Source of the DNA: Candidatus Rokuibacteriota bacterium
GTDB lineage: Bacteria; Methylomirabilota; Methylomirabilia; Rokubacteriales; CSP1-6
Direction of reading: 5' to 3'
Assembly: GCA_003221595.1 (NCBI GenBank)
Contig: QHSM01000119.1
Span: 1-11,197 of the forward strand
DNA length: 11,197 nt
The notes beneath the pieces were generated by a model. It did not search any database and was not told where the DNA came from. It worked only from the letters and a program-made list of their open reading frames with translations. Below are positions 1-6,705 of the stretch, piece after piece; the stretch's first letter is position 1, and each line of letters starts with the position of its first letter. A program made the translations under genes and the position numbers.

Positions 1-1037
1 GCCAGGACGCGCGTGCGATCGCCCACCGCCTCGACGGCCGCGGTGACCCGATCGGCGACGACCTCCGGGTGCTCCACGACGTTCGTCGTCGAGTCGATGA
101 CCCCCGGGAGAAACAGCATCCCGGCCGGCAACGGATGGCGGCGAAAGGCCTTCAGCTCGTGCTGGTGGCGCGGGCTGGCGAGCGGCAGGGAGAGCGCGCC
201 GACGCGCGCGCGGTAGACGATCGGCAGCAGGGGCTCCAGGGCCACGTCGTGGGTGTGGGGCCCGTCGTAGTTGCCCCAGCAGAGATGTAGCCGCACCCGG
301 TCGGGCGGAATCGCGGCGATCGCCTCGTTGATCGCGTCGATGTGAAGGGCGACCGCGTCGAGGAAGCGGTCGAGCGGCTCGTCCTGGAAGAAGCGCACGC
401 GCTCCATGGCCAGATCGGGGCAGTCGAGCTGGAGCACGAATCCGCGCGCGACGATCAGCTCGTACTCCTTGCGCATCTCGCGGGCGAGGGCGCGGATGTA
501 GCGCTCGTGCGAGCCGTAGTAGGCGTCGAGCATGATCGTCGCGATGACGCCGGGCGAGGCCGCCGTCATGAAGGGCTCGGCGAACGTCTTGGCGGCGCCG
601 GCCGTCGAGCGGGCGAAGAGATCGCATTCGGCGCTGGCTTCGGCCAGGTCGGTGTACGCCACTTCCGCCACGGCCTGCGGCGCGTCGTTGATCCGCGCCG
701 CGCCCGTGCGCATGCGGGACAGGCGCGCCATGTAGTCCGGGTGGTCGGCGATGTCCCGGGACATGCGCCGCTTGCTGGCGCCCCCGAAGCCCTTCATGCG
801 CTTCGCCGGGTAGGTCGAGAACCCGACGCGGGGCTGCTCGCCGTCGTTGCCGACGTCGACCCCCGCCTCGAGCTGGCGCGCCACCACGTGGCGCACCGCG
901 GCCTCCGCCTCGCGGGCGAGCGCCCCGCCGTCGACCGGCTCGCCGCGGTCCTGGCTCACGAGCAGATCGCGGAGCGCGGGCGGGCGGGGAAGGCTGCCGA
1001 CGTGGGTCGTGAGGATCCGGCTCTCGCTGCGTTTCAT
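1..1037 (-). CDS. Short cobalamin-independent methionine synthase (MetE C-terminal)-like methyltransferase, partial
   Basis: The reading frame opens with ATG at 1037, preceded by AGGAGG (1042-1047), and stays open for 345 codons off the left edge, so the C-terminus is missing. It has hallmarks of the short 'methionine synthase II' group, which corresponds to the catalytic barrel of MetE: TTHVGSLPRP at residues 10-19, HLCWGN at 251-256, and PGVIDSTTN followed by VVEHPE near the edge. Family members transfer a methyl or alkyl group to a thiol through a zinc ion. H251 and C253 match the first two zinc ligands. The family's DCG-type cysteine would lie just beyond the window. The third ligand, Glu in classical MetE (ITIE), aligns with P285 here (ALSLP). 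It is divergently transcribed from the NIPSNAP operon. Family membership is solid; homocysteine as acceptor is not shown, and epoxyalkane:coenzyme M transferases share the fold. Confidence 0.88.
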   Translation of the reverse strand, partial: MKRSESRILTTHVGSLPRPPALRDLLVSQDRGEPVDGGALAREAEAAVRHVVARQLEAGVDVGNDGEQPRVGFSTYPAKRMKGFGGASKRRMSRDIADHPDYMARLSRMRTGAARINDAPQAVAEVAYTDLAEASAECDLFARSTAGAAKTFAEPFMTAASPGVIATIMLDAYYGSHERYIRALAREMRKEYELIVARGFVLQLDCPDLAMERVRFFQDEPLDRFLDAVALHIDAINEAIAAIPPDRVRLHLCWGNYDGPHTHDVALEPLLPIVYRARVGALSLPLASPRHQHELKAFRRHPLPAGMLFLPGVIDSTTNVVEHPEVVADRVTAAVEAVGDRTRVL

Positions 1038-1085
1038 GGGGCCTCCTGTCGACGGGACTGTACCATCGCCCAGGGAGGTGCACTC

Positions 1086-1166
1086 ATGCGCGTTCTCGTC
1101 GCTCCGTGGTATACCCTTTGTCCGCTGGGCCGCCCCACGCGGCCCGAGCCCAGGAGGCCCGCATGA
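1086..1166 (+). CDS. Possible 26-residue leader ORF coupled to the NIPSNAP gene
   Basis: ATG at 1086 follows AGGGAGGTG (1072-1080) at good spacing and opens 26 codons. The product starts MRVLVAPWYTLC and ends in an Arg/Pro-rich tail. Its TGA overlaps the ATG of the NIPSNAP gene in ATGA (1163-1166), an arrangement typical of translational coupling. The peptide matches no family I know and lacks an obvious run of one regulatory amino acid. It could be a leader peptide, a small protein, or chance, since the NIPSNAP gene has its own AGGAGG. A TATACC box at 1110-1115 lies inside it; if that is the real -10 element, the small ORF would not be transcribed. Confidence 0.3.
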   Translation: MRVLVAPWYTLCPLGRPTRPEPRRPA

Positions 1167-1483
1167 TCTTCGAGCTCAGGCAGTACCACATCCGTCCCGG
1201 TCAGCGCGACAAGTGGGTCAAGTGCATGGAAGAGGAGATCATCCCGTTCCAGGTGAAGATGGGCATGGTGATCCTCGGCAGCTTCGTCGGCGAGGAGGAC
1301 GAGAGCGTCTACGTCTGGATCCGCCGGTTCGAGAGCGAGCCGGAGCGCAAGCGCCTCTACGATCTCGTCTACCAGAGCGACTACTGGAAGAACGAGATCT
1401 CGCCGAGGGTTCCGACCATGATCGACCGCGAGCAGATCAAGGTCACCCGCCTGCTGGCGACGCCGCACTCGGTCATCCAGTAG
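1163..1483 (+). CDS. NIPSNAP family protein
   Basis: A 106-residue protein of the NIPSNAP family, a small ferredoxin-like alpha/beta barrel fold of unknown biochemical role. It is often found beside catabolic oxidoreductases in bacteria. The start MIFELRQYHIRPGQ is the typical family N-terminus (E-R-Y-x-x-x-P-G), followed by an aromatic-rich middle (VYVWIRRFES, residues about 50-60) and a YxSDYWKNE segment. I chose ATG 1163 over the upstream in-frame GTG at 1106 because AGGAGG (1152-1157) sits 5 nt ahead and the family begins here. It is the first conserved gene of the NIPSNAP-SDR-LLM operon and lies 8 nt ahead of the SDR start. No signal peptide or membrane segment is seen, so it is probably cytoplasmic. 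Confidence 0.9.
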   Translation: MIFELRQYHIRPGQRDKWVKCMEEEIIPFQVKMGMVILGSFVGEEDESVYVWIRRFESEPERKRLYDLVYQSDYWKNEISPRVPTMIDREQIKVTRLLATPHSVIQ

Positions 1484-1491
1484 CCGCGTCG

Positions 1492-2274
1492 ATGGGCTTC
1501 TCGGCCGATACGCTTCACGATCGCGTCGCGATCGTGACCGGCGCCAGCCAGGGTATCGGCCGCGCGATCGCCGTGGAGCTCGCCCGGGTCGGCGCGCACG
1601 TCGTGGTCTGTAGCCGGCGGGCCGAGGCGCTCGAGCCCGTCGCCGCGGCGGTGCGCGCCAAGGGGCGCCGGGCGCTGGCCGTCGCCTGCGACGTGGGCGA
1701 CGCGCGCCAGGTCGACCACGCCGTCGCCCGGACGGTGGAGACGTTCGGGCGCATCGACATCCTGGTCAACAACGCCGGCTATCGGATCCGCTCGCCCCTG
1801 GAGGACCTGCCGCGGTCCGAATGGGACGCGATGGTGGCGACGAACCTGACGGGCGTGTTTCTGTTCTCGCAGGCGGCCGGGCGGGTGATGATCCGGCAGC
1901 GCGCCGGCAAGATCATCACGGTGACGTCGACGGCCGGACGCACCGGCTCGCGCGGCATGGCGGCCTACGCCGCCGCCAAGGCCGGCGCCGCCGTGCTGAC
2001 CCAGAGCCTCGGCGCCGAGTGGGCGAAGTACGGAATTCTCGTCAATGCGGTGGCGCCGGGCCCGGTGGAAACCGAAGGCGTGCTCGAGGTGTGGAAGACC
2101 CCGGCGATGATCGCGCAGGCCGCCCGGGACGTGCCGCTCCAGCGCCTGGGCCGGCCGGAAGAGATCGCGTGGGCGGTCGTCTTCGTCGCGTCCGATCAGG
2201 CGAGCTTCATGACGGGAGAGACGCTGTACGTGAGCGGCGGCCCCCGCGTGGCCAACCGCGAGGACACGAAATGA
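1492..2274 (+). CDS. SDR family NAD(P)-dependent oxidoreductase
   Basis: A 260-residue classical short-chain dehydrogenase/reductase, the usual length for the family. Visible motifs are the Rossmann loop TGASQGIG (16-23), NNAG (93-96), structural N118, and the catalytic Ser146, Tyr159 and Lys163 in YAAAK. SRR at 41-43 after the second beta strand favours NADP(H) over NAD(H). VAPGPVETEG and the C-terminal TGETLYVSGG are also typical. It most resembles the FabG/glucose-1-dehydrogenase-like group, but these motifs do not define a substrate. ATG 1492 is preceded by only a weak ribosome site 8 nt after the NIPSNAP stop, so translation is probably coupled. The reading frame continues far upstream, but that part is antisense to the MetE-like gene and out of frame with NIPSNAP, so it is not coding. 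Confidence 0.94.
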   Translation: MGFSADTLHDRVAIVTGASQGIGRAIAVELARVGAHVVVCSRRAEALEPVAAAVRAKGRRALAVACDVGDARQVDHAVARTVETFGRIDILVNNAGYRIRSPLEDLPRSEWDAMVATNLTGVFLFSQAAGRVMIRQRAGKIITVTSTAGRTGSRGMAAYAAAKAGAAVLTQSLGAEWAKYGILVNAVAPGPVETEGVLEVWKTPAMIAQAARDVPLQRLGRPEEIAWAVVFVASDQASFMTGETLYVSGGPRVANREDTK

Positions 2275-3320
2275 AAGTCGCGTTCGGCATCAGCCTGAGC
2301 CCGGGGACTCCGCTCCTGCAGGAGAAGGATACGCGCGCGTTCATCGATCTGGCCAAGATGGCCGACGGCTACGGCGCCGAGGCGGTCGCCACGCACGACA
2401 CCGCGTTCATCGGCGGCGACGCGTACGTGCGGGCCACGCTGATCGCCCTCGGCTCGACGCGGGCGCGCGTCGGTCTGCGCCCGACGAACCCGATCACCCG
2501 CGAGCCGCAGGTCATGGCCTCGTTCCTGGCGTCGATCGACAGCCTGACGGGCGGGCGCGCGTTCATGGACATGGCGAGCGGCGACAGCGCCGTGCTCAAC
2601 ATCGGCTACGAGGTCGCCACGCGCGCCCGCATCGAGGACTACGTGACGTGCGTGCGCGATCTGCTGGCGAAGGGCGAGGCGACCTACCAGGGCCGGCCGC
2701 AGCGCGTGCGCTGGGCGTCCACCGTGACGCGCCAGCGCATCCCCATCTCGATCTGCGCCGAAGGCCCGAAGATGCTGCACCTGGGGGGCCGGATCGGCGA
2801 CGGCGTCACCGCCGGGACGGGCCTCTTGCCGGCGGTGATCCGGGACACGATCGCGCGCGTGCACGCGGGCGCGCGCGAAGCCGGGCGCAATCCCGGCGAC
2901 GTGGACATCTGGTTCACGACGCGCACGTCGCTGGACGACGATCGAGCGCGGGCGGTCCAGAACGTCAAGGCCTCGGTCTCGTCGATCCTGAACCACTCCA
3001 TGCGATTCGGGCTCGACGGCAAGCACCTGCCCGACGAGCTCCGCGCGAAGGTCCAGGAATACGTCGACGGCTACGAGCTCTACGACCACGTCCTGCACGA
3101 GGGGCGGAATCCCCGGCGCATGGAGCAGCTGGGCCTGACCGACTACGCCCTCGAGCGCTTCGCGCTGGCCGGCAACGCGAGCGACTGGATCAAGCGGATC
3201 GAGCAGATCGCCGAGGCGGGGGCGCGGAAGCTGTGGGTGAGTCTCCGCGCCACCGACATGGAGACCCAGCATCACTACATGCGGGTCCTCGGCGAGGAGA
3301 TCATGCCCCGCTTCGCCTAG
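2271..3320 (+). CDS. LLM class flavin-dependent oxidoreductase
   Basis: A 349-residue member of the bacterial luciferase-like superfamily (TIM barrel, FMN or F420 cofactor), of normal length. The N-terminal strand KVAFGISLSPG, the segment around residues 66-106 (RVGLRP, TREPQ, then LTGGRAFMDMASGDS) and the ISICAEGPKML strand fit the methylenetetrahydromethanopterin reductase-like branch. Such enzymes reduce or monooxygenate varied organic substrates; FMN and F420 users cannot be separated by eye. ATG 2271 overlaps the SDR stop in ATGA, with GAGGA at 2260-2264, showing tight coupling to the SDR gene. The stop codon overlaps the stop of the convergent nucleotidyltransferase gene in CTAG (3317-3320). 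It is probably the last gene of the operon. Confidence 0.93.
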   Translation: MKVAFGISLSPGTPLLQEKDTRAFIDLAKMADGYGAEAVATHDTAFIGGDAYVRATLIALGSTRARVGLRPTNPITREPQVMASFLASIDSLTGGRAFMDMASGDSAVLNIGYEVATRARIEDYVTCVRDLLAKGEATYQGRPQRVRWASTVTRQRIPISICAEGPKMLHLGGRIGDGVTAGTGLLPAVIRDTIARVHAGAREAGRNPGDVDIWFTTRTSLDDDRARAVQNVKASVSSILNHSMRFGLDGKHLPDELRAKVQEYVDGYELYDHVLHEGRNPRRMEQLGLTDYALERFALAGNASDWIKRIEQIAEAGARKLWVSLRATDMETQHHYMRVLGEEIMPRFA

Positions 3321-4162
3321 CCGAGAGGCCGGCTCACCTCCGCGTCGATCGCGGCCGTCCAGGTCGAGGCTTCGTCGTCGGTCATGCTGCCGTGCGGGAC
3401 GAGGCGCGCGTCCTCGTAGCCCCAGCGCTCGATGTCCACCAGGTACTGAGCGCGCGAGGTCAGCGTGCCCCGGCAGATGCGCCGTACGGGCGCGCACCGC
3501 AGCTCGAGATCCAGGAAATGCGCGCACTGCCGCATCACCGCCTCCGGGATACGCCGCCGTTCCGACGGGTAGACGAATCCGAACATGGTGAGGTGCGCGA
3601 ACAGGACGCGCCAGTGCCGGCCGAACCGTCGGGTCAGCCGTGACCAGTCCAGGGTCTCCGCGCAGGCGTTCAGGAGATGCAGGACGTCGGCCCCGTCGTA
3701 GCGCTCGCGCTCCATCACGAAGGCCTTCGACCAGATCATCTCCTCGACGGGCGACAGCGCCACCGGAACGCCCAGCACCTGGGACGGCACGGCATTGCGG
3801 AACCAGTCGTCGTCCACCGGACAGACGCCGTTGCCTGCATTGAAGATCAGGTCGACCTGATCGTCGCGGCGCGTGATCTTGGCGAGCCAGTGCGGGAACG
3901 CCAGCTCGGCCGCGAAGCCGAGGGTCCGGAAGTGGTCGAGCGCCGCATGCACGTCGCCGGCACGAAGGAAGAGGTCGAGATCCTTCGTCGGCCGCCCGAT
4001 GCCCAGGTGGCGCTCGAGCGCATAGCCGCCGCCGACGACGAATTCGATGCCCGCCGCGTTCAGCTCGCGCAGGACTCGTCGGTAGAAGCGGCGCCGCGGC
4101 GCATTCGAAGCCGCCGCGCTCCGCGCGACCGGTACCGAGATCGGCGCGACCGCCTGCATCAT
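3317..4162 (-). CDS. Nucleotidyltransferase-fold family protein
   Basis: A 281-residue protein with a Pol beta-like nucleotidyltransferase core: GGGYALERH (44-52), then TKDLDLF with D61 and D63, and D104 in QVDLIF. These are the GG helix and three metal-binding carboxylates seen in MNT/AbiEii-like enzymes. The C-terminal half (an EMIWSKAFVMERERYDGADV segment, then FGRHWRVL and GFVYPSERRRIP) is probably an all-helical partner domain. The core is complete, so it could transfer a nucleotide to a small molecule, RNA or protein; the target is unknown. ATG 4162 overlaps the stop of the upstream metallophosphoesterase gene in ATGA (4159-4162), so the two form an operon. A second ATG lies directly downstream at 4159. 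Antibiotic-modifying or toxin-like activity is possible by family but not shown. Confidence 0.85.
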   Translation of the reverse strand: MMQAVAPISVPVARSAAASNAPRRRFYRRVLRELNAAGIEFVVGGGYALERHLGIGRPTKDLDLFLRAGDVHAALDHFRTLGFAAELAFPHWLAKITRRDDQVDLIFNAGNGVCPVDDDWFRNAVPSQVLGVPVALSPVEEMIWSKAFVMERERYDGADVLHLLNACAETLDWSRLTRRFGRHWRVLFAHLTMFGFVYPSERRRIPEAVMRQCAHFLDLELRCAPVRRICRGTLTSRAQYLVDIERWGYEDARLVPHGSMTDDEASTWTAAIDAEVSRPLG

Positions 4163-4929
4163 TGGGCGTCTCCTCGGCCGGCCGCGACGGGCGTCGCCGG
4201 CTGGGCCGGAATCTCGACGACCCGGAACGGCGGCCGATCAGGGAACAGGCGCTGCAGCAGCGGCATCGCGACGTTGTACACGGGCACGCCGCCGGCGGTC
4301 TTGCCCTCGGGCCGGCCGCGGTGGGCGTGGCCGTGAAACACGGCGCTCGCCGCGTAGCGATTCAGCGGCTCCTCGAGCCGGCTCGACCCGAGAAACGGGT
4401 AGATCTCGAAGGGTTCCCCGTCGCAGGTGTCGCGCACGGGCGCGTAGTGCAGGAGCACCACGCGTCCCACCGTGCGCAGCCTGGCCAGCGCCGACTCGAG
4501 CTTCAGCGTCTCCTCGACGGCGAAGCGCACGAACGTCTTGATGGGCTCCTCGCCCCACCCCTGGAGCGCGAGGTCACCGAAGCCCCCGGCGAACCCCTTG
4601 GCGCCGGCGATCCCGATGCCCGCGACCTCCAGCGCCGTCCCGTCGAGGATGCTCACGCCGGCCCCCGCGAGGATCTCCGTCACCTCGGCGGCGGCATCGG
4701 ACTCGAAGTCGTGGTTGCCCAGGACGGCGATCTTCGGCATCGTGACCGCCTGCAGCTCCTTGGCCAGCACGCGCGCTTCCTCGGCCTGGCCGCGGTCGGT
4801 GAGATCGCCGCACATCGCCAGCACGTCCGCGCTCTCCGCGATGCGCGCGAACAGGGCCTGGAAGGCGCCGGTCGATGCCCGCGTGCAGTGAAGGTCGCCG
4901 ACGGCCGCGATCCTGACGGAGCCGGGCAT
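4159..4929 (-). CDS. Calcineurin-like metallophosphoesterase
   Basis: A 256-residue protein with the full metallophosphoesterase metal-site set: D12 and H14 in GDLHC, D42 in GDLTDRG, N72-H73 in GNHD (71-74), H161 in LLHYAP, and H201/H203 in GHAHRG. These bind two divalent metals and hydrolyse phosphoester bonds in nucleotides, nucleic acids or phosphoproteins. There is no signal peptide, so it is probably cytoplasmic. ATG 4929 is the first possible start in the frame and has no clear Shine-Dalgarno site (a CTCCTC stretch lies upstream instead). It is the first gene of a two-gene operon with the nucleotidyltransferase, sharing ATGA. The pairing suggests opposing or sequential nucleotide or phosphate chemistry on one target, but this is inference. 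Confidence 0.92.
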   Translation of the reverse strand: MPGSVRIAAVGDLHCTRASTGAFQALFARIAESADVLAMCGDLTDRGQAEEARVLAKELQAVTMPKIAVLGNHDFESDAAAEVTEILAGAGVSILDGTALEVAGIGIAGAKGFAGGFGDLALQGWGEEPIKTFVRFAVEETLKLESALARLRTVGRVVLLHYAPVRDTCDGEPFEIYPFLGSSRLEEPLNRYAASAVFHGHAHRGRPEGKTAGGVPVYNVAMPLLQRLFPDRPPFRVVEIPAQPATPVAAGRGDAQ

Positions 4930-5042
4930 GACGAGAGGAGTCAGGCAAGGGCGGTGCCAGGCCGAAAGGAGCGTGAAATCAGCGATGCTTGGGGGTCAGG
5001 ACGGTGAGGTGCCGTGAAGATTCTTCGCGGCGCCGTGTAAGA

Positions 5043-6059
5043 TCACCAGCCCCTGATGTCACCCGGCTTCAGAATCCACACGGCGTGCGGATCGAGCTCG
5101 CGGCGGGCGGCCTCGGCGGCCAGGCGCGTGGGCGGCTCGTCGTAGGGCTCGCGGGCCAGCGCGAAGGTGCCCCAGTGGATGCCGAGCATCCGGGCGGCGC
5201 GAAGATCGAGCAAGGCCTGGACCGCCTCTTCGGGTGATATGTGCACCGGCCGCGCGATCACGCGCGGCGTGTAGGAGCCGATCGGCAGCGCCGCCAGGTC
5301 GAAGGGGCCGAGCGCGTCGCCGATCTCCTTGAAGTGCCGGTAGTAGCCGGTGTCCCCGGCGAAGTAAAAGCGCCTGGAGCCGAGCACCGCCCATGACGAC
5401 CAGAGGCGGCGCCCCTGGTCGAGCAGCGTGCGACCCGAGCCGTGCTGGGCCGGCGTGCACACGATCTCGAGGCCGCCGATGGTGACCGACTCGCCCCAGT
5501 TCAGCTCGACCGCGTTCGTGATGCCACGATCCTCGAGCCAGGCCTTGAGGCCCAGCGGCACGACGAAGCGCGGATTGAAGGCGCGCGCCAGGCGGCGGAC
5601 CGTCGCCTCGTCGAGATGGTCGTAGTGGTCGTGCGAGATCAGGACGAAGTCGATCGGCGGCAGATCGTCGAAGGCAATGCCCGGCGGCGTGTAGCGGCCG
5701 ACGCCGACCAGCCCGTTGAAGGGGCCGGTGCGATCGGCCCAGGTGGGATCGGTCAGGAAGTTCAGGCCGTCGAGCTGTACGAGGACGGTGGAGTGGCCGA
5801 TCCAGGTCACCGTCGCGCGGCTCGAGTTGTTCCGCAGCGCCTGCGGGTCCGGCGTTGCCAGCGCGAGCCGGGCCACCCGGTGCTCCGACGCGAGCCAGGT
5901 CGCGCCCACGACGAAGAGGCGGGCGCGCGTCCACGGCGAGGCGCGCCTGTACTCGGGATCGAGATTTCGGAAGACGCTGCCGGCGTGCGCGGCGGGTGTG
6001 AAGCCCGCGACGACGGCCGGCCCGGGCGGCGTGGCCGGGATCGGCTGCGGCGAGGCCAT
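5043..6059 (-). CDS. MBL-fold metal-dependent hydrolase (NAPE-PLD/UlaG-like), N-terminus doubtful
   Basis: From ATG 6059 the protein has 338 residues. It shows TWIGHSTVLVQLDG followed by FLTDPTW, typical of this branch, and the metal-site residues H143, H145, D147 and H148 in HDHYDH, then H206, D236 in FAGDTGYY and H295 in GIHWGTF. The catalytic domain is complete. NAPE-PLD and UlaG relatives cleave phosphodiesters or lactones; the substrate is unknown. The start is uncertain. ATG 6137 and GTG 6155 lie farther upstream, but these and ATG 6059 all fall antisense to a cardiolipin synthase fragment and none has a convincing ribosome site. Relatives with the HxxxxFRNLDPEYRR opening that I recall often carry a lipoprotein or secretion signal ahead of it. 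None is seen here, so the 5' end may have been lost in a rearrangement. Confidence 0.85.
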   Translation of the reverse strand: MASPQPIPATPPGPAVVAGFTPAAHAGSVFRNLDPEYRRASPWTRARLFVVGATWLASEHRVARLALATPDPQALRNNSSRATVTWIGHSTVLVQLDGLNFLTDPTWADRTGPFNGLVGVGRYTPPGIAFDDLPPIDFVLISHDHYDHLDEATVRRLARAFNPRFVVPLGLKAWLEDRGITNAVELNWGESVTIGGLEIVCTPAQHGSGRTLLDQGRRLWSSWAVLGSRRFYFAGDTGYYRHFKEIGDALGPFDLAALPIGSYTPRVIARPVHISPEEAVQALLDLRAARMLGIHWGTFALAREPYDEPPTRLAAEAARRELDPHAVWILKPGDIRGW

Positions 6060-6246
6060 CGCCGCCGCGCTCGCGGAGCGCTGCCGCGCGGGCGTTCTCG
6101 TCAACGTGCTCCTGGACGCCGTCGGGGCGCTCGCCATGCCGCCGGAGCTTCGCACCGAGATGACCGGGGCGGGGTGTCGCGTCGAGACCTATCGGCCCCT
6201 GAGCCCCTTCACGATCGATCGGGTCAACAACCGAAACCATCGCCGG
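6049..6246 (+). pseudogene. Cardiolipin synthase (PLD-like) fragment ending in the first HKD motif
   Basis: About 66 codons on the plus strand read as the middle of a cardiolipin synthase/PLD-family protein: AAALAERCRAG, VNVLLDAVGALAMP, then YRPLSPFTIDRVNNRNHRR. In intact relatives NRNHRR continues as a hydrophobic ILVVDG-like strand that completes the first HxKxxxxD motif. Here similarity stops after HRR at 6246. The frame runs on only into antisense of the reversed C-terminal fragment. The N-terminal membrane segments of a normal enzyme are absent, because the sequence to the left is the MBL hydrolase gene on the other strand. It is a dead piece of the same type of gene as the minus-strand fragment next to it. 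Confidence 0.72.
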
Positions 6247-6391
6247 ACACGACGACGTTCAGCTCCTCGTTGAGCGCGAAGGAGCGGTGGTCCAGGGTGG
6301 TGCTCCCGACGGTCGCCCAGATGCCGTCGATGACCATCGTCTTGGCATGCAGGAGCGCGGGCCGGTACTCGTAGATGAGCACGCCGCGCAT
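6224..6391 (-). pseudogene. Cardiolipin synthase (PLD-like) fragment with second HKD motif, inverted
   Basis: From ATG 6391 the minus strand reads 55 residues: VLIYEYRPALLHAKTMVIDG, WATVGSTTLDHRS, then NEELNVVV. This is the second phospholipase D signature (H15, K17, D22, then GST) of cardiolipin synthases. It normally lies some 150 or more residues downstream of the first HKD motif on the same strand; here it points the opposite way. Similarity ends at about 6247, where the frame enters antisense of the plus-strand fragment and stops at 6224. GGAGGGAGA (6398-6406) precedes the ATG, so a short peptide could be made. A single HKD half would not be expected to act as a synthase. Confidence 0.72.
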
Positions 6392-6705
6392 GACTTGTCT
6401 CCCTCCACGGTTTGGGTTGCGGTGAAGGTGGGAGCAAGCGAGATACCATCGGGCTGAACGCGTGACGCTGCGACTGGTCTTCGAAGTTACCGCGTAGGAA
6501 ATACCTTCTGGTCGCGTAACAACTACCGGCCGCGCGGCGCCGAAGCTCACCGCGGCGCTCGAGCCCGCCCGTCAGCTAAATCCACGGCCCACCGCCGATA
6601 GACGGCCGCCGTGACCCCTCTGGCAAGGTCATTGCTCATCGCCGGGGTGGTGTCGAGTGAGCTCGAGACCAGTGAACCCAGGCTCTATCACGAGGAGGAA
6701 GAACG
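6392..6705. other. Non-coding stretch upstream of the BON gene
   Basis: No convincing gene was found on either strand across these 314 bases. Short open frames here have no recognisable motifs, and the one reading into the minus-strand cardiolipin synthase fragment loses similarity just upstream of 6391. The stretch holds an imperfect inverted repeat (6486-6520) around a locally AT-richer spacer and presumably the BON gene promoter, but I see no clear -35/-10 pair. It may also contain eroded sequence from the rearranged cardiolipin synthase gene. Confidence 0.5.
6486..6520. repeat. Imperfect inverted repeat, possible operator or hairpin
   Basis: GTTACCGCG (6486-6494) is mirrored by CGCGTAAC (6513-6520) with one unpaired base. 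A small inner AGG/CCT pairing lies in the 18-nt spacer. The spacer is AT-richer than its surroundings. It lies 186 bp upstream of the BON start, rather far for a core operator. There is no T-tract, so it is not a typical terminator. Confidence 0.25.

Noticed and set aside
1087..1115. TATACC box as promoter of the NIPSNAP operon
   Set aside because: The -10 match is only four of six and nothing like TTGACA lies 16-18 bases upstream.
847..1491. Upstream in-frame extension of the SDR gene
   Set aside because: It is antisense to the MetE-like gene and then overlaps NIPSNAP in another frame. SDR proteins of this group start near residue 1 of the ATG 1492 product.
1821..2270. Upstream extension of the LLM frame inside the SDR gene
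   Set aside because: The sequence is Gly/Arg-rich shadow coding of the SDR; the LLM family starts at MKVAFG.
2196..3527. Long minus-strand open frame (443 codons) opposite the LLM gene
   Set aside because: It is antisense to a well-recognised gene, is rich in Arg, Ala and His with no family motifs, and arises from GC-rich third positions.
5059..6240. 393-codon minus-strand frame overlapping the MBL hydrolase
   Set aside because: It is the same strand in a shifted frame, has no MBL motifs, and is Arg/Pro/Ala-rich as expected of an out-of-frame reading.
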